Part shown: piece after piece, positions 36,320 to 44,979 of the stretch
Layout: the number at the start of each line of letters is the position of its first letter
Position numbering within the stretch: position 1 is the first letter of the stretch
Assembly: GCA_965226785.1 (NCBI GenBank)
Contig: CBDDEC010000003.1
Span: 496,001-560,000 of the forward strand
Direction of reading: 5' to 3'
From: CBDDEC01 sp965226785
GTDB lineage: Bacteria > Chloroflexota > Dehalococcoidia > UBA2979
DNA length: 64,000 nt
Program-made: the position numbers and the translations under genes
Notes under the pieces: generated by a model
Seen by the model: only the letters and a program-made list of their open reading frames with translations
The model's database searches: none
Told to the model about the DNA's origin: nothing

Positions 36320-36670
36320 ATGCGACATCGAAAATCCGGCCGCCGGTTCGACATGCCGACGTCCCAGCGCATGTCGATGTTCCGCAACCTGACGACCGTC
36401 GTGCTCCGCGAGGGTCATGTCGAGACGACCGAGGCCCGAGCCAAAGAGACGCGACGCTTTGTCGATCGCATGATCACACTCGGCAAGCGCGGCACGCTCC
36501 ACGCGCGACGGCAGGCGCTGGCGTTCATCTACGACCGCGACGTCGTGCAGCAGGTCTTCGACGAGCTGGCGCCGGAGTACGCGGAGCGGCCCGGCGGTTA
36601 CACCCGCGTCGTCAAGCTCGGCGCGCGCAAGGGCGACGCCTCGAAGATGGCGCGCCTGGAACTGGTCTAG
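36320..36670 (+). CDS. rplQ: 50S ribosomal protein L17
   Basis: This 116-residue bL17 lies at the tunnel exit. It begins MRHRKSGRRFDMPTSQRMSM, contains FRNLTTVVLREGHVETTEAR, AKETRRFVDRMITLGKRG and ends with GGYTRVVKLGARKGDASKMA. The length is normal; unlike S6 or L29 there is no acidic tail. The ATG follows GAGGAGCGAAGCG. Confidence 0.97.
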   Translation: MRHRKSGRRFDMPTSQRMSMFRNLTTVVLREGHVETTEARAKETRRFVDRMITLGKRGTLHARRQALAFIYDRDVVQQVFDELAPEYAERPGGYTRVVKLGARKGDASKMARLELV

Positions 36671-36703
36671 CAGCGATCTGAACGGCAGCGATGCGGCAGG
36701 TCG

Positions 36704-37474
36704 ATGAACCGTCGAATCGCATTGAGACTGGAGTACGACGGGACTGACTTCGCGGGATCGCAGGCGCAGCCAGACCAGCGCACCGTCCAGGGGACGCTGG
36801 AGGCAACCCTCGAATCCGTGACCGGCGAGCGGCGTCGCATCGAGTTTGCGAGCCGCACGGACGCCGGGGTGCATGCAACGGGACAGGTGGCTGCGCTGGA
36901 CACGCAGCGCGAGTACGGCGCAGCCACCTGTCGCGCTGCGCTCAGCCATTTCCTCCCGGAGGACGTGGCCGTGCAGGCGGCAGCGGAGGTTGGCCAGCAC
37001 TTCGACCCGCGGCGAGATGCCGTGGCGAGGCGCTATCGATACGAGATCGAAGACCAGCGCGAGCGCTCGCCGTTGCGGCGGCACCGCGCCTGGCAACGAC
37101 GGCGGGAGCTCGACACGGCGGCGATGGCCGCAGCGGTCGAGCGGTTGCCGCGGGAGTTAACGGACTGGGCGGCCTTTGCCGCCTCGGTCGCGAAGGGGTA
37201 TCCCACGGAGCGGACGCTGTTGGACGTCACCGTCCGGCGCTGCGGGCCGCATTGCATTGCGGTGGAGGTGGAGGCAGACGGCTTCCTCCAGCACCAGGTG
37301 CGACGCATGATGGGAGCCTTGGTCGAGGTTGGTGAGGGCGTTCAGACGCCTGCCGACTACGCGGCACTGGTGGACGGAGCGCCCGGATCGGCCGGGCCCA
37401 CCGCGCCGCCGCAGGGACTGACGCTGGTCGCCGTGCGTTATGCACCGGGGACCGTCGATTGGGACGAGGAATGA
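36704..37474 (+). CDS. truA: tRNA pseudouridine(38-40) synthase
   Basis: This 256-residue TruA modifies positions 38-40 of the tRNA anticodon stem. The catalytic Asp is in FASRTDAGVHATGQV at about residue 52. Other family parts include LEYDGTDFAGSQAQPDQRTV near the start and FLQHQVRRMMGALVEVGEG in the second half. The last 4 bases overlap the ATG of rplM (ATGA), a common order at the end of this supercluster. Confidence 0.95.
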   Translation: MNRRIALRLEYDGTDFAGSQAQPDQRTVQGTLEATLESVTGERRRIEFASRTDAGVHATGQVAALDTQREYGAATCRAALSHFLPEDVAVQAAAEVGQHFDPRRDAVARRYRYEIEDQRERSPLRRHRAWQRRRELDTAAMAAAVERLPRELTDWAAFAASVAKGYPTERTLLDVTVRRCGPHCIAVEVEADGFLQHQVRRMMGALVEVGEGVQTPADYAALVDGAPGSAGPTAPPQGLTLVAVRYAPGTVDWDEE

Positions 37475-38253
37475 CGACGAAGACGTACCGGCTGAGCGCC
37501 CACGATGTCGATGACGGCTGGCACGTCCTCGATGCGACTGACCGTCCGCTGGGTCGACTGGCCTCCGAGGCGGCGCGGCTGCTCCTCGGCAAGCACAAGC
37601 CGACATACGAGCCGCACCTGGTCATGGGCGACCATGTGGTCGTGGTCAACGCCGATCGCGTGGCGCTGACTGGTCGCAAGGCCGAGCAGAAGGTGTACTA
37701 CCGCCACACCGGCTACCCCGGCGGGATCCGCGAGCGCTCCTTCCAGGAGCAGATGGACCGCGACGCCACGCGCGTAATCGAGCGCGCCGTGCGCGGCATG
37801 CTCCCGCACAACGTTCGCGGTCGGGCGCTGCTGCGCCGGCTCAAGGTCTACGTCGGTCCGGAGCATCCGCACGAGGCGCAGATCAACGCGGGCACGGGCG
37901 AACGCGCCCGCAAGCGCGCGCTGCAAGAGGCCGCAGCAGCTGAAGCGGCGCCCGCCGTCGAGGTCGCCGCGCCCGTCGAGGAGGAGACGCCGACGACACC
38001 CGAGGCTGTCGAGGAGACGGTCGCCGAGGTCGCCGACGTTGCGGAGGCGGTCGAGACCGCCGCTGAGGTCGTCGAGGAGACCACGGCCGACGCCGGTGGA
38101 CGCCTCGACGGTGCGCTCAGCAAGTACCGCCGCGCCGAGCTCGACGTCGAGGCGGAGCGACTCGGGATCGAGATCGAGTCCGGCTGGAACAAGCCGGACG
38201 TCATCGACGCGATCAAGGCATACTACGAGTCGAACCCAGTAGAGGCTGAGTAG
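37471..38253 (+). CDS. rplM: 50S ribosomal protein L13 with acidic linker and C-terminal SAP/HeH-like motif
   Basis: The first 145 or so residues are normal uL13 (HVLDATDRPLGRLASEAARL, GDHVVVVNADRVALTGRKAE, RAVRGMLPHNVRGRALLRRL, YVGPEHPHEAQ). Standard L13 ends there. This protein continues for another 115 residues: an Ala/Glu/Val-rich acidic linker, then a folded-looking end (LSKYRRAELDVEAERLGIEI then WNKPDVIDAIKAYYES). That end matches the helix-extension-helix pattern of SAP/Rho-N-like nucleic-acid-binding motifs. Start ATG overlaps truA. Confidence 0.93.
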   Translation: MTTKTYRLSAHDVDDGWHVLDATDRPLGRLASEAARLLLGKHKPTYEPHLVMGDHVVVVNADRVALTGRKAEQKVYYRHTGYPGGIRERSFQEQMDRDATRVIERAVRGMLPHNVRGRALLRRLKVYVGPEHPHEAQINAGTGERARKRALQEAAAAEAAPAVEVAAPVEEETPTTPEAVEETVAEVADVAEAVETAAEVVEETTADAGGRLDGALSKYRRAELDVEAERLGIEIESGWNKPDVIDAIKAYYESNPVEAE

Positions 38254-38652
38254 ATGACCACAGAACAGCGATATCACTACGGTCTCGGCCGGCGGAAGTC
38301 GGCCGTGGCGCGTGTCCGCCTCTACCCCGGCAACGGCGCCGTCATCATCAACGGCAAGCCGGCCGAGGAGGTCATCACCCGCGCGTCGCAGCGCCAGGAC
38401 ATGCTGACTCCCTTGACCGTCACTGACTCTGCGAACGCCTTCAATGTGCAGGCAGTCGTGAAGGGCGGCGGGATCACCGGTTGGACGGGTGCGGTCCGAC
38501 TCGGCATCGCGCGCGCCCTCGTCGCTTCGGACGAGAACAACCGCCGCCTGCTGCGCAACCATGGCCTGCTCACGCGCGACCCGCGGGTCAAGGAGCGCAA
38601 GAAGCCCGGCCTCAAGCGCGCTCGCAAGGCGCCGCAGTACACCAAGCGCTAG
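38254..38652 (+). CDS. rpsI: 30S ribosomal protein S9
   Basis: This 132-residue uS9 extends its C-terminal tail to the P-site tRNA. It starts MTTEQRYHYGLGRRKSAVAR, contains VVKGGGITGWTGAVRLGIAR and ends with the essential basic tail ARKAPQYTKR. It begins directly after the rplM stop and is the last gene of the supercluster before a convergent stem-loop. Confidence 0.97.
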   Translation: MTTEQRYHYGLGRRKSAVARVRLYPGNGAVIINGKPAEEVITRASQRQDMLTPLTVTDSANAFNVQAVVKGGGITGWTGAVRLGIARALVASDENNRRLLRNHGLLTRDPRVKERKKPGLKRARKAPQYTKR

Positions 38653-38687
38653 CGCCGCGCGCCTCGCGCGCCAGAGCCAGACATTCC

Positions 38688-38725
38688 GCTGACCTCTCGT
38701 AGAGCCAGCCGCGCGAGGGGTCAGC
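38688..38725. terminator. stem-loop between convergent rpsI and sugar isomerase genes
   Basis: GCTGACC at 38688-38694 pairs with GGTCAGC at 38719-38725, and the inner CTCTCG/CGCGAG part pairs with one bulge or mismatch. It spans the stop codon of the minus-strand gene. There is no long T-tract, so it is a plausible but unproven bidirectional terminator. Confidence 0.45.
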
Positions 38726-39800
38726 TGGCGTTCAGGCGTGCCTTCAGGGCGTCCAGCGTCGGCGTCGGCGTCGGGTCCACGCCGTTCAGCACGGCGAGGT
38801 AGAGCGAGACCCAGCTGCCGAGCGTGCAAGCCTGCATCACCGCCTCGAGCGGCGTATCGCCGCCGACGATGGTCTGGTGGTGGACGACCCCTGCGCTCGC
38901 CAGCACCTCCGACGTCAACCCGACCCGTATCGCGTTTCGCCGGTGGACCGACGGTGCGTCGAGGAAGATCACGCAGAGCTGCGCCAGCGCGCCGGGGGGC
39001 GCCGCCATGCCTTCGACCTGGTTGTGACTGAGCTCGGGCAGCGCCAGCGGGAACGCCCACTGCTTCGCGTTCTCGTTGATGTCGGTGACCCAGCGCCGCG
39101 CGGCTACCTCCAGGAAGTCCGAGCCGATGATGATCGGCAGCCGGCCGGCGAGTTCGGCGGCGATGCGTTTCGCCTCGTTCGCCGCGAGCGGCACGTCCGG
39201 CGCGTAGCGCACCGCGCAGCGTTCGAGTGCGTCGAGCGTACGCTCGGTCTCACCTGCGGCGAGCTCGAGCGCGCCGAGGCGCGTGAGTAGCGCCAGCGGT
39301 GCGAACACGCCGTAGCCGAGCGCGGTGCGGGGCGGTCCGGGCCACTCGTAGCTGAAGACCGGGACGCCCCGCTCCTGAGCGATCGCGGCAAGCGGGCCGC
39401 CGGTCGTGATGGCGAGGTTGTGCCCCGGCGCGTCGAGGGCGGTCGAAAACGCCTCGAGCGTCTCCTCCGTGCCACCGGAGAACGAGCAAGCGATCACGAG
39501 CGATCGCTCGCTCGTGGCAGGCGCCACGTAGTTGCGCACGATGCGAATCGGTACTGCTGGTGTGTGATTCGCGATGGTGGCGATGACATCGCCGCCGATG
39601 GCGGAGCCGCCCATGCCGAGCAGCACCACGTCGCTCGGTTGCGCGAAGTCCTCGGGTAGCGCGAACTCGGAGGCGAGCGCCCAGGCCGCCCGTGCCTGCG
39701 CGGGCAGCTCGGCGAGGTGGTCGCGCATCGTGGCGATCGGTGTGGCATCGTACGTCGCTGCGTCGTCGAGGGTTCGCGTCGCCTCGGTCAGATCGCTCAC
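38721..39800 (-). CDS. bifunctional phosphoglucose/phosphomannose isomerase
   Basis: This 359-residue protein of the PGI/PMI family has two SIS domains. It shows GMGGSAIGGDV near residue 62, the sugar-phosphate Ser-rich CSFSGGTEET, and the second-domain signature NENAKQWAFPLALPELSHNQ with the His and Glu used in catalysis. The family interconverts fructose-6-phosphate with glucose-6- and mannose-6-phosphate. The next upstream genes are a phosphomannomutase and a guanylyltransferase, giving a route from fructose-6-phosphate to GDP-mannose. GTG start; last gene of the minus-strand operon. Confidence 0.88.
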   Translation of the reverse strand: MSDLTEATRTLDDAATYDATPIATMRDHLAELPAQARAAWALASEFALPEDFAQPSDVVLLGMGGSAIGGDVIATIANHTPAVPIRIVRNYVAPATSERSLVIACSFSGGTEETLEAFSTALDAPGHNLAITTGGPLAAIAQERGVPVFSYEWPGPPRTALGYGVFAPLALLTRLGALELAAGETERTLDALERCAVRYAPDVPLAANEAKRIAAELAGRLPIIIGSDFLEVAARRWVTDINENAKQWAFPLALPELSHNQVEGMAAPPGALAQLCVIFLDAPSVHRRNAIRVGLTSEVLASAGVVHHQTIVGGDTPLEAVMQACTLGSWVSLYLAVLNGVDPTPTPTLDALKARLNAS

Positions 39801-39810
39801 AGCTCAGCGC

Positions 39811-41244
39811 TCACAACTCGACGCCCGCGATCTGCTGGCCCGCGACGAGCGCCTGCTCGACCAGGGCGGCGCTGGGCATCTCGGCGTAGATGCGCAGCAG
39901 CGGTTCGGTGCCGGAGAAGCGCAGCGCGAGCCACCAGCCATCCTCGAGGTTGAACCTGAAGCCGTCGATCGTGTCCTGCGAGACGACCTTGAGCCCTGCC
40001 ACCTCACCTGGCTCAGCGCCGGCGACACGCTCGAGAATGGCGTCTCGCTCGTCACTGCGAACCGTGATGTCGACGCGACCGTACTCGTGCTGTCCGACCT
40101 TCTCGACGACCTCGCTCAGTAGCTCCGCAGGTCGCTTCCCGGTCTTCGCGATGTAATCGAGCATCATTAGCCCGGCCAGCACACCGTCGCGCTCCGGGAT
40201 GTGTCCCCGGAACGCGGAACCGCCGGACTCCTCACCGGCGATCATGGCGTCGCTCTCCATCATCTTCGGTCCCAGGAACCGGAAGCCGACCGGCGTCTCA
40301 TAGACATCGCAGTCGTAGAGGTCGCCGAGGCGGTCGATCATCCTCGTCATGGTCACCGAGCGCACGATCGGACCACGCTCGCCGCGGACCTCGAGGAAGT
40401 AGTACACGAGCAGCGCGAACGTCTGGTGCTGCGTGATGAAACGCCCGTTCTGGTCGGCCAGCCCGAAGCGGTCACCGTCGCCGTCGGTCGAGATGCCGAT
40501 GTCGTAGCCGCCCTTCGCCAGCAGTTCGAGCTGCTCTCGCAGGTTCGGCGCGATCGGCTCGGGTGCCCGGATGCCGGGAAACGACGGGTTGCGGTGACCG
40601 TGAATCTCGTTGACGCGCGTCGCGCCTTCGCCGAGGGCCTCGGCGAGGTACCCCTGCGCCGAGCCGTACATCGAATCGACGAGGACGTTGAGCCCCGCCT
40701 CGTGGATCGCCTCGATGTCCACGAACTCGCGGATCTGCTTGATGTAGGCGGCGCGAGCGTCGAACCGCTCCACGAGGCCCTGCGCCTCGGCGTTGCCGAG
40801 CGGCATGTGTTCGACACGATCGCCGGTGAGGACGCTCGGAATCGCCTGCTCGATCTCGGCGGTCACCTCGGGCGGTGCGGAGCCGCCGTAGTGCGGCTTC
40901 AGCTTGTAGCCGTTCCACCGCGCCGGGTTGTGCGAGGCCGTGATCATCACTCCCGCGCCCGCCTCGCGGCCGATCACCGCCGACGACAGCGCCGGAGTCG
41001 GCACGAACGAGGAGCTGAGCGCGACCTTGATGTCGTTGGCCGCCATCACTTCGGCGACGGCGCCGGCGAAGGCACCGGAGAGGAAGCGCGTGTCGTAGCC
41101 GATAACGATGCCGCTCGAGGCGCGGTCCTGGCGCTTGAGGTACTGCGCGGTGGCCTGCGCGACGGCGCGCACGTTCTCGAAGGTGAAGTCGTCGGCAATG
41201 ATGCCGCGCCATCCGTCGGTGCCGAAGCGAATCTCCGTCGGCAT
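39811..41244 (-). CDS. phosphoglucomutase/phosphomannomutase family protein
   Basis: This 477-residue alpha-D-phosphohexomutase has all four conserved regions: the phosphoserine loop MITASHNPARWNG, the metal-binding STDGDGDRFGLAD, the sugar-binding GEESGGSAFRGHIPERDG and the phosphate-binding RFSGTEPLLRIYAE near the end. It moves phosphate between C6 and C1 of glucose or mannose. The start ATG overlaps the upstream nucleotidyltransferase stop (ATGA). Context with a PGI/PMI and a mannose-1-phosphate-type guanylyltransferase suggests phosphomannomutase. Confidence 0.9.
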   Translation of the reverse strand: MPTEIRFGTDGWRGIIADDFTFENVRAVAQATAQYLKRQDRASSGIVIGYDTRFLSGAFAGAVAEVMAANDIKVALSSSFVPTPALSSAVIGREAGAGVMITASHNPARWNGYKLKPHYGGSAPPEVTAEIEQAIPSVLTGDRVEHMPLGNAEAQGLVERFDARAAYIKQIREFVDIEAIHEAGLNVLVDSMYGSAQGYLAEALGEGATRVNEIHGHRNPSFPGIRAPEPIAPNLREQLELLAKGGYDIGISTDGDGDRFGLADQNGRFITQHQTFALLVYYFLEVRGERGPIVRSVTMTRMIDRLGDLYDCDVYETPVGFRFLGPKMMESDAMIAGEESGGSAFRGHIPERDGVLAGLMMLDYIAKTGKRPAELLSEVVEKVGQHEYGRVDITVRSDERDAILERVAGAEPGEVAGLKVVSQDTIDGFRFNLEDGWWLALRFSGTEPLLRIYAEMPSAALVEQALVAGQQIAGVEL

Positions 41245-42266
41245 CAGGCGGGAGTCCTCTCAGTGGGTGGGGCGATGGTAGTACCCGTGAGCACCTCGTT
41301 GGGCGCGATCTCGGCATCGTGCGCCACCACGACATCGGTGAGGCGGGCGTTGACGCCCACCCGTGCCCCCGAGGCCACGATGCAGCGTTCGAGGCTGACG
41401 CCGGGCTCGATGATGGCGCCCGGCCAGACGACACTCGATGCCACGCGAGCGCCCGACCCCACCGTCGCACCCGCGCCCACGACCGCCGGGCCCTCGATCG
41501 TGGCATCGGCAGCCACGTTGGCCGCCGGGTCGATCACGCGGCCGCCGGTCGCCGGTTCGGTGCTTGCGGCCAGCTCGAGGTTCGCGGCCAGCAGCAGCTC
41601 GGCGTCGCCCACGTCCCGCCAGTAGGCGCCGCCATCGTCGAATCCAAAGATCGATCGATCGGCCTCGGCCATCTCCGGGAAGAGCGCCCGTTCGACCATG
41701 TGGAAGTGGTCGAATGGCAGCTCCGGCAGCAGGCTCGGCTCGAACAGCCAGACGCCTGCATTGATCAGCCGCGAGGGCGCCTCCTCGGGCGCCGGTTTCT
41801 CGACGAAGCGGTGGATCTGTCCGTCGTCGCCGATGTCGACGACGCCAAACGGCGAGAGATCTTCTACCTCGTGCAGCAGGATCGAGAGCTCGGCGCCGCG
41901 CTCGATGTGCGCGTCGCGCATGGCGGTCAGGTTCGCGTCGGTGATGACGTCGCCGTTGCAGACGAAGAAGCGCTCGACCCAGCCCGCGGCCGCCTGTCCG
42001 ATCGCGCCGCCGGAGCCGAGCGGCTCATCCTCGTAGCGGTAGTCGATCGAGAGGCCGAGGGCGCGGCCATCGCCGAAGGCGTCACGAATCGCCTCGTTGC
42101 GTTCCATCAGCGCGAGCGTGACGCGATCGACACTGTGCACGCGGAGGCGCAGCAGGAGGTGCTCCAGCAGCGGTCGGTTGACGACCGGGACGAGTTGCTT
42201 CGGCGTACGCAAGGTGAGAGGGCGCAGTCTCGTGCCCTCGCCCCCCACGAGGACGATCGCCTGCAT
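41244..42266 (-). CDS. mannose-1-phosphate guanylyltransferase-like nucleotidyltransferase
   Basis: This 340-residue protein has an N-terminal NTP transferase domain with IVLVGGEGTRLRPLTLRTPK as the nucleotide loop, FVCNGDVITDANL as the metal site and LINAGVWLFEPSLL. The C-terminal left-handed beta helix carries hexapeptide repeats (ATIEGPAVVGAGATVGSGAR). Such proteins make GDP-mannose or a related nucleotide sugar. The ATG at 42266 fits the family start; longer starts would add unrelated sequence. Upstream lies metK after a 140-bp gap, so a separate promoter is possible. Confidence 0.85.
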   Translation of the reverse strand: MQAIVLVGGEGTRLRPLTLRTPKQLVPVVNRPLLEHLLLRLRVHSVDRVTLALMERNEAIRDAFGDGRALGLSIDYRYEDEPLGSGGAIGQAAAGWVERFFVCNGDVITDANLTAMRDAHIERGAELSILLHEVEDLSPFGVVDIGDDGQIHRFVEKPAPEEAPSRLINAGVWLFEPSLLPELPFDHFHMVERALFPEMAEADRSIFGFDDGGAYWRDVGDAELLLAANLELAASTEPATGGRVIDPAANVAADATIEGPAVVGAGATVGSGARVASSVVWPGAIIEPGVSLERCIVASGARVGVNARLTDVVVAHDAEIAPNEVLTGTTIAPPTERTPA

Positions 42267-42405
42267 CGAGGGATCGTACCGGGCGCGATCGGTCACGTCC
42301 AAGCCGTCGCCGGCATCCGATCGGGCGCATGAGCCGTTGACGACAATGACGGTCCCCTGAACGCATGCTAGGCGGTGAGATCCGAGATCCGATCGATCGC
42401 TGGCG

Positions 42406-43617
42406 CTACAGGCCCGCTGCCGTCTTCAGCTCGTCCACCATGTCGAGGCGCTCCCACGGCAGCTCGAGGTCGGGGCGGCCGAAGTGGCCGTAGGCCGCCG
42501 TCTGCTCGTAGATCGGGCGCAGCAGGTCGAAGCGGTCGATGATCGCCGCGGGCCGCAGGTCGAAGTGCTTCTCGATCAGGAGACCCAGCTCGCTCTCATC
42601 GATCGTCGCCGTCCCGAATGCCTCGAATCCAATCGAGGTGGGATGCGCCACGCCAATGGCATAGGACACCTGGAGTTCGAAGCGGTCGGCGAGGCCCGCG
42701 GCCACGATGTTCTTCGCGGCATGGCGCGCGGCGTAGGCCCCGGAGCGGTCCACTTTCGAGGGGTCTTTTCCGCTGAAGGCGCCGCCGCCGTGACGGGCGA
42801 TGCCGCCGTAGGTGTCGACGATGATCTTGCGTCCGGTGAGCCCGGCGTCGCCCAGCGGCCCACCCGTGACGAAGCGCCCGGTCGGGTTCACGAGGACACG
42901 AGTATCGTCGTCGATCAGTCCTTCGGGGCACGTCGGCAGCACGAGGTGCTCTTCGAGGTCGGCCTGGATCTGCTCTTGCTCAACCTCGGCCGCGTGCTGG
43001 GTCGAGACCACGATCGTGTCGATGCGGCGCGGCACGCCGTAGGCGTACTCGACAGTGACCTGCGACTTGCCGTCCGGTCGGAGGTAGGGGAGGGTGCCAT
43101 CCTTCCGCAGCCCGCTGAGGGCGCGCGTCAGATCGTGCGCGAGCGAGATCGTGAGCGGCATGTACTCATCGGTCTCGTTGCAGGCGAAGCCGATCATCAT
43201 GCCCTGGTCGCCCGCGCCGGCGAGGTCGTACGGCTCCGCCTCGCCCGCCGTCTCGCGCGCTTCGAGCGCGCGATCCACGCCGCGCGCGATGTCCGGCGAT
43301 TGCTCGGCGACCGAGGTCAGCACCCCGCAGGTCTCTGCGTCGAAGCCCATTTCGGAACCGGTGTAGCCCACGCGTCGCACGACGCCTCGCACGATCGACT
43401 CAATGTCGACATAGGCCTCCGTCGAGATCTCGCCGAAGACCCAGATCGTGCCCGTCGTGGTCGCCGTCTCGCACGCCACGCGCGAGTGGGCGTCCTGCGT
43501 GAGCAGGGCGTCGAGGACGGCATCGGAGATCTGATCGCAGAGCTTGTCCGGGTGGCCCTCGGTCACAGATTCGCTGGTCAACCGCAGCGCTGGCGCTGCC
43601 ATGAACGAGGTCGTCAT
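42406..43617 (-). CDS. metK: S-adenosylmethionine synthetase
   Basis: This 403-residue enzyme makes S-adenosylmethionine from methionine and ATP. It shows SESVTEGHPDKLCDQISDAV, GAGDQGMMIGFACNETDEYM and the phosphate loop GGGAFSGKDPSKVDRSGAYA, all intact. The length is normal. It follows ahcY by 53 bp on the minus strand. I see no SAM riboswitch in that short gap. Together with ahcY it runs the SAM cycle used by the many methyltransferases of the cell. Confidence 0.97.
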   Translation of the reverse strand: MTTSFMAAPALRLTSESVTEGHPDKLCDQISDAVLDALLTQDAHSRVACETATTTGTIWVFGEISTEAYVDIESIVRGVVRRVGYTGSEMGFDAETCGVLTSVAEQSPDIARGVDRALEARETAGEAEPYDLAGAGDQGMMIGFACNETDEYMPLTISLAHDLTRALSGLRKDGTLPYLRPDGKSQVTVEYAYGVPRRIDTIVVSTQHAAEVEQEQIQADLEEHLVLPTCPEGLIDDDTRVLVNPTGRFVTGGPLGDAGLTGRKIIVDTYGGIARHGGGAFSGKDPSKVDRSGAYAARHAAKNIVAAGLADRFELQVSYAIGVAHPTSIGFEAFGTATIDESELGLLIEKHFDLRPAAIIDRFDLLRPIYEQTAAYGHFGRPDLELPWERLDMVDELKTAAGL

Positions 43618-43670
43618 GCGTCCTCCGACGTTCCGCTCGGGCGAGCAGGTGTGTGGCGTCAGCGCCGCCG

Positions 43671-44939
43671 TTAGGTGCCGATGTCCCAGGAGTTGAGGTA
43701 GCGCTCCTGCTCCTCTGTGAGCGTGTCGATGTCGATGCCCATCGCCTCGAGCTTGAGGCGCGCGATCTCATCGTCGATGTCGCGTGGCACGTCGTAGACC
43801 TCCGGCGCGAGGTTCGCGTGCTCGTTCACGATGTACTCAGAGCAAAGCGCCTGGTTGGCGAACGACATGTCCATCACGGACGCCGGATGCCCTTCGGCAG
43901 CACTGAGGTTCACGAGCCGGCCCTCGGCCAGCAGGACGATCTGGCGACCATCCTCGAGCGTGTGCTCCTCGACGAACGGACGGAGCTGGCGCTTGCCCTC
44001 GGTCATTCCCTCGAGCGCCGCGAGGTTGATTTCGGCGTCGAAGTGGCCCGAGTTGGCGACGATCGCGCCCGACTTCATCACGTCGAACGCGGGTTGGTCG
44101 ATGACGTTGATGTCGCCGGTCACCGTCACGAACAGATCGCCCTCGACGGCCGCCCGGGCGATGGGCATGACGCGGAAGCCCTCCATCGTCGCCTCGAGGG
44201 CGCGCAGCGGGTCGACCTCCGTCACGATCACCTGGGCGCCGAGGCCGCGCGCGCGCATCGCGAGGCCCTTGCCACACCAACCGTAGCCACAGACGACGAA
44301 CGTCTTGCCGGCGATCAGCAGGTTCGTGGCGCGGATGATGCCGTCCAGCGTTGACTGCCCGGTGCCGTAGCGGTTGTCGAAGAAGTGCTTGGTGTTCGCC
44401 TCGTTCACCGCCACGATCGGGTAGGCGAGCTTGCCCTCCGCTGCGAGCGCGCGGAGCCGGATCACGCCGGTGGTCGTCTCCTCGGTCCCGCCGATCACGC
44501 CGTCCAGGAGAGCGCCGCCCTCCTGGTGGAGCAACGCTACGACGTCAGCCCCGTCGTCCATCGTCAGCTGCGGACCGTGGGCCGCCGCCTCGTTCATGTG
44601 TTCGTAGAACGTCTCGGTGCTTTCGCCCTTGATGGCGTAGGTGGCGATGCCGTACTCGTCTGTGAGCGCGGCCGCCACATCGTCCTGCGTCGAGAGGGGG
44701 TTCGAGGCGGCGAGGCGGATGTCTGCACCACCGTCGCGGAGAGCCAGCATCAGGTTCGCGGTCTCGCTGGTGACGTGCAGGCACGCCGTCACGCGCAATC
44801 CTTCGAGGGGGCGCTCCTCCGCGAAACGCTCGCGGATCTGGCGGATCACCGGCATCTCGCGCGCGGCCCACTCGATGCGCCGGATGCCGTCACGCGCGAG
44901 CGCCGGATCGGCGACGTGGCCAGCTGATGTCGCGGTCAT
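43671..44939 (-). CDS. ahcY: adenosylhomocysteinase
   Basis: This 422-residue NAD enzyme splits S-adenosylhomocysteine to homocysteine and adenosine. The NAD-binding loop is VVCGYGWCGKGLAMRARGLG. Active-site segments include CLHVTSETANLMLALRDGGA and NTKHFFDNRYGTGQSTLDGI, and the C-terminus ends in the usual Tyr (QERYLNSWDIGT region is a short variant). It belongs to the form without the eukaryotic-type insertion. It lies between metK and the GNAT gene in the same operon. Confidence 0.96.
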   Translation of the reverse strand: MTATSAGHVADPALARDGIRRIEWAAREMPVIRQIRERFAEERPLEGLRVTACLHVTSETANLMLALRDGGADIRLAASNPLSTQDDVAAALTDEYGIATYAIKGESTETFYEHMNEAAAHGPQLTMDDGADVVALLHQEGGALLDGVIGGTEETTTGVIRLRALAAEGKLAYPIVAVNEANTKHFFDNRYGTGQSTLDGIIRATNLLIAGKTFVVCGYGWCGKGLAMRARGLGAQVIVTEVDPLRALEATMEGFRVMPIARAAVEGDLFVTVTGDINVIDQPAFDVMKSGAIVANSGHFDAEINLAALEGMTEGKRQLRPFVEEHTLEDGRQIVLLAEGRLVNLSAAEGHPASVMDMSFANQALCSEYIVNEHANLAPEVYDVPRDIDDEIARLKLEAMGIDIDTLTEEQERYLNSWDIGT

Positions 44940-44979
44940 CGGGTTCCTTCGGTACCGAGGAAGGATAGCGGCTGCACCG

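Noticed and set aside
42267..42405. SAM riboswitch associated with metK
   Set aside because: This gap is downstream of metK, not upstream. The 53 bp upstream of metK is too short to hold a SAM riboswitch, and no such fold is apparent.
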